The notes under the pieces were generated by a model that saw nothing but the letters and a program-made list of their open reading frames with translations, did not search any database and was not told the origin of the DNA. From positions 1 through 64,000 of the forward strand of contig NZ_JAFIQV010000030.1 in the NCBI RefSeq assembly GCF_017356015.1: DNA of 64,000 nt, written 5' to 3'. The stretch's first letter is position 1. Every line of letters begins with the position of its first letter. A program made the position numbers and the translations under genes. Positions 1 to 11,330 of the stretch are shown one piece after another. This stretch comes from Azospirillum sp. SYSU D00513 (GTDB lineage Bacteria; Pseudomonadota; Alphaproteobacteria; Azospirillales; Azospirillaceae).

Positions 1-9
1 CTCGCGCAT
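1..9 (-). CDS. First three codons of a leftward gene cut by the window edge
   Basis: A minus-strand ATG lies at 9-7, preceded on that strand by a clear GGAGG with a five-base spacer. The codons visible before the edge read Met-Arg-Glu. Only the start can be seen, so no function can be given. It shares the AT-rich intergenic block with the rightward gene at 508. Confidence 0.45.
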
Positions 10-507
10 GGGAACCTCCAAAGCCTCCATAACGCTTTGGAATCACGTTTCTCCAGACGAATCAAGTCTCTGATTGGGTTTTGACCCTAATATGTTGTAG
101 CTTGGCTCTGATTTTATCCTGTAATATTCCTGTAGGTAAAAAAACCTCTATTATGCTCAATTTTGACCATGTTATGAATAGTGCTCTACTGTTTAGCGCC
201 TTGTACGCTTCGCCTTCATTGTCGCATGGTCTATCTGGACGGTGAGCCCGTAGGTTTATTGTTGAGAAAATTTCCTCAAGATGACGGAATTAAGTGTAAG
301 AATGAGCAAAATAATCATTCTGGTTCTTGCGTTGATAATGTGCCAGAATACGGAGATCAGCGCTTTTGGCAGCCCTCTGTGCATGCTAAATATATATACC
401 CCTAAATATAACCCCTCAAAATCTCATTGCGCGCAATTTAATATAAAACCCTAATAATATAAAGGCAGCGCTTCTGGTTTGCAGGCGGATAAAAGGGAGA
501 ACAGATA
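10..507. other. AT-rich divergent intergenic block
   Basis: About 500 bases with far more A and T than the rest of the window, containing runs such as AATATAAA repeated near 440 and 457 and a short CTAAATATA repeat near 388-405. It separates the leftward gene start at 9 from the rightward gene at 508. An open frame at 181-405 has no Shine-Dalgarno sequence and no recognisable protein. The composition suggests acquired DNA or a large regulatory region. Confidence 0.5.
426..437. promoter_or_regulatory. 12-bp perfect palindrome upstream of the HEPN-like gene
   Basis: ATTGCGCGCAAT reads the same on both strands and lies 71 bases before the start at 508, followed by TA-rich DNA that could hold a -10 element. 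It may be an operator, but no regulator is recognised here. Confidence 0.25.
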
Positions 508-1434
508 GTGAGTTTTCGCCAGAGTGTTAACTTCGTTCCGCACGAGCAGGTGGATTGGCGAGTATTTGATCCGACGCTGCAGCGCATCACCAACTTTATG
601 CACGTCAGCAACAAACCCGAAGAGCAATGGATCGTTGAAACAACGCGCGCTATTGGGGATTGGCGCTCGCTTGTGCGTACGACCTTCATGCGTACGATCC
701 TAGCCATAGATGCACTTGAAGCCGCAGCCACGGCGTGCGCGGCAAAACCTGAGGAACCCATTTCTATCAACACGTTGCGTCCTAGTCATTGGGGTGCCAA
801 GGAAGTCATCTTACACTCTTGGACAGGGGCGGAGGCAGCTGGCAATCACAGACACACTGCTGCCCTTCTGCCCGCTTACGGGATCACCGACCTAGTCGGC
901 GCCTGGGAGGAAATCACTCTGTCCATGTATCGCATTTTCCTTACCCATCACCCACAACTTCTGATGACTGGCGATCACAAGCAAATGCGCCGCCTCTACT
1001 ATGATCGTAACAAGGATAAGGCAGCCGAAGAGGCTTGGTCATCGGCCTGGACAAGCCGCTTAGAGGGGTGGGCGCGCAGCAAAACTCACGATGGGTTAGC
1101 CAAAGTGTTCAGGGCCTACGTGGAACACGCAAAGTTGAAAACGCCAACATGGCATCGTCATGTCACTGTCACGGATTGGATTATGACTTTAGATGGCTTT
1201 GCCGAACTACGCAATTCAATCACCCATGGCGCACATACGGTTTCCGCGAGACTTGCTTCCGCATTCAACCGACCAGGTGCCATGAGCATCGTCTTCACTA
1301 GTGGGGACCCACTGCACATTGAGCGCCGCCACCTACAGCTTCTGGAGTGTTTTTTTGATCAACTGCTTTCCGGGCTAAATCTTTCTCTTCTTGAACGTGC
1401 AAGGGGTCCGTTGCCGCATCCAAAGCGTCGCTAG
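508..1434 (+). CDS. HEPN-like hypothetical protein
   Basis: This 308-residue protein has no close match I recognise. Near its C-terminus it reads ELRNSITHG, giving R235-N-S-I-T-H240, the R-x4-H pattern that forms the active site of HEPN-fold ribonucleases. The protein looks mostly helical, as that fold requires, and has no signal peptide or membrane segment. The GTG start is supported by AAAGGGAGA eight bases upstream. Composition is less GC-rich than the genes to its right and it follows an AT-rich block, which suggests transfer. HEPN proteins are often defence or toxin RNases, but no nucleotidyltransferase partner is visible in the window. A partner could lie left of position 1. Confidence 0.6.
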   Translation: MSFRQSVNFVPHEQVDWRVFDPTLQRITNFMHVSNKPEEQWIVETTRAIGDWRSLVRTTFMRTILAIDALEAAATACAAKPEEPISINTLRPSHWGAKEVILHSWTGAEAAGNHRHTAALLPAYGITDLVGAWEEITLSMYRIFLTHHPQLLMTGDHKQMRRLYYDRNKDKAAEEAWSSAWTSRLEGWARSKTHDGLAKVFRAYVEHAKLKTPTWHRHVTVTDWIMTLDGFAELRNSITHGAHTVSARLASAFNRPGAMSIVFTSGDPLHIERRHLQLLECFFDQLLSGLNLSLLERARGPLPHPKRR

Positions 1435-1506
1435 TTTTTGTGCGTTCTCGTGCTGGCATTGCTGCTACAATCGACTATTCTTCTGTCCAATCCGAAAAAA
1501 GAGAAA

Positions 1507-1533
1507 GCCCGCCTCCACATGCATGGGGCGGGC
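1507..1533. terminator. Hairpin downstream of the HEPN-like gene
   Basis: GCCCGCC at 1507-1513 pairs with GGCGGGC at 1527-1533. An A-rich run lies to the left, which reads as a T-rich tail on the minus strand; the right side lacks a T run. It may stop transcription from both sides. Confidence 0.4.
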
Positions 1534-1650
1534 AAGTTTCGCGATAGGCCCCCGACCTGTCAAAAAGGGGACGTCGTCACCATGCCCTCGATAACCATCG
1601 TTTCTCACCGGAGAGTGCGGCTTACCCATTTCGGGCTCTCCGGCAGCCAC

Positions 1651-1689
1651 GCAAAGAAAAGGCCCGCTCCGGGATGGTCGGAGCGGGCC
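1651..1689 (-). terminator. Rho-independent terminator of the aldo/keto reductase operon
   Basis: GGCCCGCTCC at 1661-1670 pairs perfectly with GGAGCGGGCC at 1680-1689 around a 9-base loop. On the minus strand the stem is followed by TTTTCTTT. It lies about 120 bases past the stop of the reductase gene ending at 1807. Confidence 0.75.
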
Positions 1690-1806
1690 GAGGTGTGTGC
1701 TGTGCAGGGAAATCGCCGCCGGGAATGCCGATGCCCAGCGGCTGGGGAAAGGTTAGGCCCGCCGGGGCACCGCGTCGAATGAACGATATTTCATGTGGCG
1801 CCCGGC

Positions 1807-2796
1807 TCAGCCCGCGGGCGTCGGTGCCTCCTCCGGCAGCAGGCCTTGAGTCTTCAGCGCCCGCCAGAACGCCGCCGGGATCGGCTGGCGCATCAGTTCG
1901 GCGTTGTGGCGGACCTTGTCGGCGCCCTTGGCGCCGGGAATGACGGAGGCGACGACGGGGTGCGCCGCGCAGAATTGCAGGGCGGCGGCGCGGATGTCCA
2001 CGCCGTACTCCTTGCAGAGCGCGGCGATGCGGTCGCGGGCGGCGACCTTGTCGGGCGGGGCCTCGGCGTATTCGAACGTCGTGCCGCCGGCCAGCAGGCC
2101 GGAGTTGTAGGGGCCGCCCACCACGATCGACACGCCGCGCTCGGCGCAGGCCGGGAACAGCCCCGCCAGCCCGGCCGTGTCGAGCAGGCTGTAGCGCCCG
2201 GCCAGCAGGAAGACGTCCGGATCGGCCATGCGCAGCGCCCGCTCGCAGGCCTCCGTCCGGTTCACGCCCAGGCCCCAGGCGCGGATCACCCCTTCGTCGC
2301 GCAGGCGGGTCAGCGCGCGGGCGGCACCCTCCATGGCCTTGTCGAACAGTTCGGTCCAGCCGGCGCCGTGATGGTCCTCGGCGATGTCGTGGATGTAGGC
2401 GACATCGATGCGCGCGAGTCCCAGCCGTTGCAGGCTGTCCTCGATGGACCGCAGCGCGCCGTCCGCGGAGTAATCGTATTCCATGCGGAAGGGCAGGCCG
2501 CCGACGAAGGGCGGCTGCGGCTTGGCGTTCACGTCCGCCCGGAACAGGCGGCCGACCTTGGTGGACAGAACGAACTCGTCGCGTTCGTACCGGCGCAGCA
2601 CCCGGCCGAAGCGGTGCTCCGACAGGCCGGAACCGTAATGGGGTGCCGTGTCGAAATAGCGGATGCCGCTGTCCCAGGCGGCGGTCAGGGCACCCTCCGC
2701 CGTCTCCTCGTCCACGCGGGCGAACATGTCGCCGAGCGGGGCGCCCCCGAAACCGAGCGGGCCGGGTGGCGCGAAGCGCTTGGTCGTCTCAGCCAT
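1807..2796 (-). CDS. Aldo/keto reductase
   Basis: A 329-residue NAD(P)H-dependent oxidoreductase of the aldo/keto reductase superfamily, cytoplasmic (alpha/beta)8 barrel. The catalytic tetrad is visible as D49 and Y54 (FDTAPHYG), K80 (STKVGR) and H136 (YIHD). The N-terminal GFGGAPLGD and the insertion after the Lys strand resemble the D-threo-aldose 1-dehydrogenase / L-fucose dehydrogenase branch, but the substrate cannot be read from sequence. AAGGAG six bases before the ATG fixes the start. It is last in a leftward operon behind the patatin gene (43-base gap) and the SDR gene, and is followed by the terminator at 1661-1689. Confidence 0.9.
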   Translation of the reverse strand: MAETTKRFAPPGPLGFGGAPLGDMFARVDEETAEGALTAAWDSGIRYFDTAPHYGSGLSEHRFGRVLRRYERDEFVLSTKVGRLFRADVNAKPQPPFVGGLPFRMEYDYSADGALRSIEDSLQRLGLARIDVAYIHDIAEDHHGAGWTELFDKAMEGAARALTRLRDEGVIRAWGLGVNRTEACERALRMADPDVFLLAGRYSLLDTAGLAGLFPACAERGVSIVVGGPYNSGLLAGGTTFEYAEAPPDKVAARDRIAALCKEYGVDIRAAALQFCAAHPVVASVIPGAKGADKVRHNAELMRQPIPAAFWRALKTQGLLPEEAPTPAG

Positions 2797-2839
2797 TGGA
2801 ATCTCCTTCGATGATGCGTGATTGGCGGAGCCCCGGCCG

Positions 2840-3958
2840 TCAGCCGTCCACCTCCGCCGGCTCGCCGCCGCTGAAGGCGTGCAGGGCGAACTCGCCGGGG
2901 GCGGCGCGGCGGGCGCCCACGGTGTGCAGGGCCTGCTCCATGTCCGCCCGGCCGCTCTCCCAGCGCTCCGTCAGGACCGGGCGGGAGAAGTCGAAGGCCC
3001 GCATCTCGACGTCGCTGGCGACGCTGGCGTGGGACAGCAGCAGCAGCGTGACCGCCCCCTCCGCCCTCATGCCCTCGGCCAGGGCCGGGGCCAGGGCGGG
3101 GTCGGCGCGCAGCTCCGCCGGGAGCCGGTCGCCGAGCAGGCGGATCTGCCGGCGCAAGGCGTGGACCCGGCGCAGCTCCTTCACCGCCCGCCAGGTCTGG
3201 GTGGAGAGCAGCAGTTCCAGCTGCCGGTCCATCGCCTGCCCGACCGTCCTGGGGCAGCCGCCCTGCCGGCGGAACAGGTCGAGCGCGATGCACAGCCGGT
3301 TGTCCGGATCGGGCTCCTCCAGCGCGGCCTCGATCGGCAGGTTGGCCCCCATGCCGCCGTCGAAATACAGGCGCCCGTCGATCTCCACCGGCGGGAAGAA
3401 GGGCGGGAAACCGCAGCTCGCCAGCAGATGATCCACGCCGATCGGCCCCTCGGCCGTGTCGAAACGCGCCTCCTCGCCGCTGTGCCCGTCCACGGCGACC
3501 ACGACCAGCCGGATCTCCCCGCCGTTCAGCCGCTCGAAATCGAGCGCGCGCTTCAGGCTCTCTCGCAAGGGGTCCAGCTCGTAGATGCTGGTGTCCGTCG
3601 GCATGCCCGGCAGCATCGACAGGGCGCCCGGAAAGCGCGGCCGGAAGACGGCCGGGCTGCCGAGCAGGGAGGATTGCAGGGCGCGCGCCCGGTTGCCGCC
3701 CCAGGTCATCGGCCCGTAGGCCGGCCCAAGAGCGAAGGCCGAGCTGTCCTGCGCCGCCGACTCCCAGAACCCGCGCAGCTTCTCCACCCGCTGTTCGGGC
3801 GGGTTGCCGGCGATGATCGCGGCGTTGATGGCGCCCGTGGACACCGCGACCATCCGGTCGGGCCGCAGCCCCCGTGCGTGCAGCGCCTCGTAGGCGCCGC
3901 CCTGATAGGCGCCGAGCGCGTTGCCCCCGCCGAGGACGAGCGTGATGCGCTCCGTCAT
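2840..3958 (-). CDS. Patatin-like phospholipase with DUF3734-type C-terminus
   Basis: A 372-residue patatin-fold serine hydrolase expected to cleave acyl chains from lipids or esters. The Gly-rich oxyanion loop GGGNALGAYQGG is at residues 10-21, the nucleophile Ser is S40 in AVSTG, and the catalytic Asp is D199 in YFDGG. The usual G-x-S-x-G elbow reads A-V-S-T-G, so the first Gly is Ala. The C-terminal third, with AFDFSRPVLTERW, resembles the DUF3734 region of bacterial patatin-like proteins. No signal peptide or membrane segment is seen. It lies between the SDR gene (39-base gap) and the reductase gene (43-base gap) in one leftward operon, which suggests lipid or polyester turnover. Confidence 0.9.
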   Translation of the reverse strand: MTERITLVLGGGNALGAYQGGAYEALHARGLRPDRMVAVSTGAINAAIIAGNPPEQRVEKLRGFWESAAQDSSAFALGPAYGPMTWGGNRARALQSSLLGSPAVFRPRFPGALSMLPGMPTDTSIYELDPLRESLKRALDFERLNGGEIRLVVVAVDGHSGEEARFDTAEGPIGVDHLLASCGFPPFFPPVEIDGRLYFDGGMGANLPIEAALEEPDPDNRLCIALDLFRRQGGCPRTVGQAMDRQLELLLSTQTWRAVKELRRVHALRRQIRLLGDRLPAELRADPALAPALAEGMRAEGAVTLLLLSHASVASDVEMRAFDFSRPVLTERWESGRADMEQALHTVGARRAAPGEFALHAFSGGEPAEVDG

Positions 3959-3997
3959 GACGCGTCCCTCACTTCGAAATCCCGATCCGGCCGCTCC

Positions 3998-5101
3998 TCA
4001 ATCCAGCCCGTCCGCCATCGCCTCGGCCAGGGGAACGGGCCTTTCCCTCATATGATCCTCCATCCGTTCCGGCATCGCCTCCCGGCGCGTGTCCACCCGC
4101 CGCGACCCAGCGCCGGCCCGCTCCTGCGCCCGGCTCCAGTGACGCCACGCCATCAGCCCGAGCGGCAGGCCGACCAGCGCCACGGCTAGCAGCGACGGCA
4201 CGCCGCCGTTGTTCGGTCCCTTGCGCCAGCCGCCGTCCACCCGGTGCTCGTCGCGCATCGGCTCGAACAGCGTGCCGGTGGTCTCGTCGCTCGGCTCGTC
4301 GGCGAGGAAACCGTAATTCAGCGCACGGCCGTTGATCCGCGTCATCAGGGACGGCGCCAGCCGCTTGGACAGGATGGCCGTCCGTCCGGCGCCGCCGATG
4401 ATCACCTCGGCGCGCGGCCGCTCCACCAGCCCGACCACCGTGCGGGCGACCTTCTCCGGCGTGTAGACCGGCGGGGCGGCGCGCACGCGGTGGTGGCTGT
4501 AGTTGGCGGCGTGCTGGAAGAAGGGCGTGTCGATGACCGACGGCAGGATGGTGCAGATGTGGATGTGCGGCTGGTCCAGCACCTCCTGCCGCAGGCTCTC
4601 GGCGAGTCCGCGCACGGCGAACTTGCTGGTGGCGTAGGCGGTGGAGTCCGGCTTGGCGAGCCGCCCGACGATGGAGGCGTTGTTGATCAGCACGCCGTGG
4701 CCCTGGCTGCGGAACTGCCGCATCGCCGCCTTGGCGCCGTACATGTAGCCGAAGACGTTCGTCTCGATCACCCGGCGCCAGACCTCGGACGGGATGTCCT
4801 CGAACCGGCCGAAGACGCCGACGCCCGCGTTGTTGAACCACACGTCGATGCCGCCGAAGCGCGCGACCGCGCGCCGCGCCAGCCGCTCCACGTCCCCCTC
4901 GACCGTCACGTCGGTGGGCAGGGCGAAGGCGTTGCCCCCCAGCTCCCGGCATTCCCGCGCCACCTCCTCCAGCCGGTCGGCCCGCCGGGCGGCGAGCAGA
5001 AGGTTGGCGCCGCGCTCGGCGAAGGCCAGCGCCGTGGCGCGGCCGATCCCGCTCGACGCGCCCGTGACGACGGCGGACATCCCGGCAAAGGATCGGGTCA
5101 T
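3998..5101 (-). CDS. SDR-family oxidoreductase with C-terminal membrane anchor
   Basis: A 367-residue short-chain dehydrogenase/reductase. The Rossmann nucleotide site TGASSGIG is at 13-20, the structural NNAG at 90-93, and the catalytic Ser-Tyr-Lys at S143, Y156 and K160. About 100 residues follow the classical domain and include a hydrophobic segment near 302-320, so the protein is probably membrane-attached. I chose the ATG at 5101, with GGGAG upstream, because it begins just before the Rossmann strand; the open frame extends further without protein-like sequence. First gene of the SDR-patatin-reductase operon. Substrate unknown. Confidence 0.88.
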   Translation of the reverse strand: MTRSFAGMSAVVTGASSGIGRATALAFAERGANLLLAARRADRLEEVARECRELGGNAFALPTDVTVEGDVERLARRAVARFGGIDVWFNNAGVGVFGRFEDIPSEVWRRVIETNVFGYMYGAKAAMRQFRSQGHGVLINNASIVGRLAKPDSTAYATSKFAVRGLAESLRQEVLDQPHIHICTILPSVIDTPFFQHAANYSHHRVRAAPPVYTPEKVARTVVGLVERPRAEVIIGGAGRTAILSKRLAPSLMTRINGRALNYGFLADEPSDETTGTLFEPMRDEHRVDGGWRKGPNNGGVPSLLAVALVGLPLGLMAWRHWSRAQERAGAGSRRVDTRREAMPERMEDHMRERPVPLAEAMADGLD

Positions 5102-5297
5102 GGGGCTCTCCCGGCTGCTTGCTGCGTTGCAAAATCCGGGGTGAGAACAGCGCAATCCTCCGTCCGTTGCAGGGGAATGCGGGGAAGCGGCGGAAACTTC
5201 GGGGCGGAAACTTCGGGGCGGCGGCGGGCCGGGGTGCGGAGGATCCCGTGTTCCGGCTGTTGGCGCACGAGGTGACGAACCCTTCAGGAATCCGCCC
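5102..5297. promoter_or_regulatory. Divergent promoter region with a 14-bp tandem repeat
   Basis: About 200 bases between the leftward SDR operon and the rightward hybrid kinase. CGGAAACTTCGGGG occurs twice in perfect tandem at 5191-5204 and 5205-5218. A repeated regulator site or simple slippage would both explain it. Confidence 0.35.
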
Positions 5298-9359
<4,062 letters not shown>

Positions 9360-9376
9360 CCCTCCGGCCTGACGGG

Positions 9377-10804
9377 TCAGGCTGGGGGCGGGGCAGGCTC
9401 GCGCGGGTCGATCGGCACCGCCGTGCCCAGCCCCAGAATCCCCTCCAGCAGGGCGGCGGCCGAAAGCAGCCGGTGCTCGCCGCCCGGCGGGCCGACGAGC
9501 TGGAGCCCGACCGGCAGTCCGTCCGGCGTGAAGCCGCAGGGCAGTGACAGGGCCGGGCAGCCGGTCAGCGTGACCGCGAAGGTCAGGGCGAGCCAGCTGA
9601 TGTAGGTCTCGAACTTGACCCCCTGCGCCTCGGCGATGTAGCGGACGCGGCAGTCGAAGGGCGGGACCAGCACCGTCGGGGTGACGAGCAGGTCGTGGGT
9701 TTCGAAGAAGGCGGCGGTGCGCCGCAAGAGGTCGCCGCGCGCCCGCGCCGCCCGCCCGATCTCCCCGGCCGACAGGGCGAGGCCCTTCTCGATGTTCCAG
9801 ACCACCTCGGGCTTCAGCGCGTCGCGCCGCTCGGCCAGCAGGGGCGCCATCTCCATGGCATAGCCGGCGGCGCGCAGGGTCTGGAACACGGGTTCGGCGT
9901 CGCGGAAGTCGATGCAGGCCTCCTCGACCGCCGCACCCGCCTCGGTAAAGCGGGCCACGGCGGCCGCACAGGCCGCGCGCACGGCCGGGTCCACCGGCAC
10001 CATGCCCATGTCGGGCGACCAGGCAACGCGGCGCGGCGCCACTGGCTCGTCCACCGCCGTCACGAAGGGGCGGGCGGGCGCCTCGCGGCTCCAGGGATCG
10101 GCGGGGTGCTGGCCGCTCATCGCGTCGAGCATCAGCGCCACGTCGCCGACCGTGCGGCCCATGGGGCCGTGCACGTCCAGGTCGGCGAAGGGAAGGGCGG
10201 AGGGCCCGTGCGCGACGCGTCCCAGCGACGGGCGCAGGCCCACCACCCCGCAGAAGCTCGCGGGGATGCGCAGGGAGCCGCCGAGGTCGGTGCCGTGCGC
10301 CAGCCAGACCTGCCCCGACGCCAGCGCCGACGCCGACCCGCCGGAGGAGCCGCCCGGCGTCAGCGCCGTGTTCCACGGGTTGCGCGTCGTCCCGAACACC
10401 TCGTTGAAGGTCTGGGCGCCGGCCCCGAATTCCGGCGTGTTGGATTTGGCGACGACCAGCGCGCCGCGCGATTCCAGGATCTCCACCACGATGTCCGACC
10501 GTTCGGGCACCCGGTCGGCGAAGACGGTCGAGCCGCGCGTCGTGCGCACCCCGGCGACGTCGGCGAGGTCCTTGATCGCGACGGGGAGCCCGTGCAGTTG
10601 CCCCGGCCCCGGCCGGAGTTCCTTCGGCAGCGCCGCCGCCCGCTCCCGCGCCCGTTCGAAACAGCGCGTCGGCAGCGCATTGAGCGCGCCGTCCGTCGCG
10701 GCGGCCCGCCGCTCGGCGGCGTCGATCAGCTCCAGGGGGCTGACCTCGCGCCGCTCCAGCAGGGCGACGGCCTGACGGGCCGTCAGTCGAATGAGATCGT
10801 CCAA
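9377..10804 (-). CDS. Amidase signature family hydrolase
   Basis: A 475-residue amidase hydrolysing a C-N amide bond. The Ser-cisSer-Lys triad is visible: K78 in VAIKDLAD, the GGSSGGSA loop near 151-158, and the nucleophile S177 in GTDLGGS. I chose the TTG at 10804 because GGAG lies seven bases upstream and the family fold begins here; the frame continues 55 codons further with unlikely sequence. The gene converges on the hybrid kinase, with 17 bases between the two ends. Substrate cannot be told; aryl or acyl amides, or indoleacetamide-like compounds, are possible. Confidence 0.88.
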   Translation of the reverse strand: MDDLIRLTARQAVALLERREVSPLELIDAAERRAAATDGALNALPTRCFERARERAAALPKELRPGPGQLHGLPVAIKDLADVAGVRTTRGSTVFADRVPERSDIVVEILESRGALVVAKSNTPEFGAGAQTFNEVFGTTRNPWNTALTPGGSSGGSASALASGQVWLAHGTDLGGSLRIPASFCGVVGLRPSLGRVAHGPSALPFADLDVHGPMGRTVGDVALMLDAMSGQHPADPWSREAPARPFVTAVDEPVAPRRVAWSPDMGMVPVDPAVRAACAAAVARFTEAGAAVEEACIDFRDAEPVFQTLRAAGYAMEMAPLLAERRDALKPEVVWNIEKGLALSAGEIGRAARARGDLLRRTAAFFETHDLLVTPTVLVPPFDCRVRYIAEAQGVKFETYISWLALTFAVTLTGCPALSLPCGFTPDGLPVGLQLVGPPGGEHRLLSAAALLEGILGLGTAVPIDPREPAPPPA

Positions 10805-10937
10805 GAAAAGGCTCCAGCGGTCCGGGCAGAAAAATGGAGGAGGGTTCTTACCCGAGAACCGTTGGTGGAGCAAACAATGGGGATGCGAGAAACAGGAATG
10901 CGGGGCAGCGCGCTCCGATTCGGGGCGCCTCGGTCTT

Positions 10938-11087
10938 CTACCGCTCGACCGGCTCGCGCTCTTCCGCATCTCCGCCTGTCGGCTTGGCGGGGATGATGGT
11001 CGCGTAGGCGGAGGATCCGGTTTGTACGTAGATCACGGTCGGTTCGGCGGCCGTCTCTCGGCTCTGGTTCTTCTGGGGCGTGGTCAT
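10938..11087 (-). CDS. Possible small protein of 49 residues
   Basis: A short frame beginning MTTPQKNQSRETAAEPT, polar, Thr- and Glu-rich, with a single more hydrophobic stretch (VIYVQTGSSAYATII). No good Shine-Dalgarno sequence precedes the ATG and I recognise no family. The residue mix looks protein-like rather than like a shadow frame, but the support is weak. Confidence 0.3.
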   Translation of the reverse strand: MTTPQKNQSRETAAEPTVIYVQTGSSAYATIIPAKPTGGDAEEREPVER

Positions 11088-11250
11088 GCGCGTTCGATCC
11101 GCTTCGTTGTTGTTTCCGGTGGCCTTGGTTTGCGGTGCAGCAACAGCCAAACCGCCGGTTTGTTGCGCGGATCGCCGGTCGATTCCGCCATGCGAAAGAA
11201 GCCGCCCCTTGCGACCTAGGCGGGTGCTATGCCCTTTTTCGGAGGGCTGA

Positions 11251-11265
11251 TTAGAAAAATTCTAA
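11251..11265. promoter_or_regulatory. Inverted repeat upstream of the GGDEF-EAL gene
   Basis: TTAGAA at 11251-11256 and TTCTAA at 11260-11265 form a perfect repeat around AAA, 66 bases before the start at 11331, in AT-rich DNA. A possible operator; no binding protein is identified. Confidence 0.3.
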
Positions 11266-11330
11266 CGTTCCGTTAAGGTTGCCTGCGACAAAAAATAGAA
11301 ACATAAGAATTTATCGGGGCGGAGCCTATC

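Larger units (their letters stand above)
1435..1806. other. Intergenic region between the HEPN-like gene and the reductase
   Basis: No convincing gene. It holds two strong GC hairpins (1507-1533 and 1661-1689) and a looser 8-bp inverted repeat, CCGGAGAG at 1608-1615 with CTCTCCGG at 1636-1643. A minus-strand frame at 1465-1650 lacks a supporting start signal. Confidence 0.5.
10805..11330. other. Intergenic region upstream of the amidase and the GGDEF-EAL gene
   Basis: Apart from one doubtful small minus-strand frame at 10938-11087, this divergent region holds no gene I can support. Its right end is AT-rich and contains the inverted repeat at 11251-11265. Regulation of both neighbouring genes must lie here. 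Confidence 0.4.

Noticed and set aside
181..405. Plus-strand frame of 74 codons in the AT-rich block
   Set aside because: Its GTG start has no Shine-Dalgarno sequence, the residues match no family, and the position is typical of an intergenic region.
1465..1650. Minus-strand 61-codon frame between the hairpins
   Set aside because: GTG start without ribosome site; it spans a hairpin with terminator character.
10791..11219. Plus-strand frame upstream of the GGDEF-EAL gene
   Set aside because: No start signal and residue content typical of a shadow of the opposite strand.
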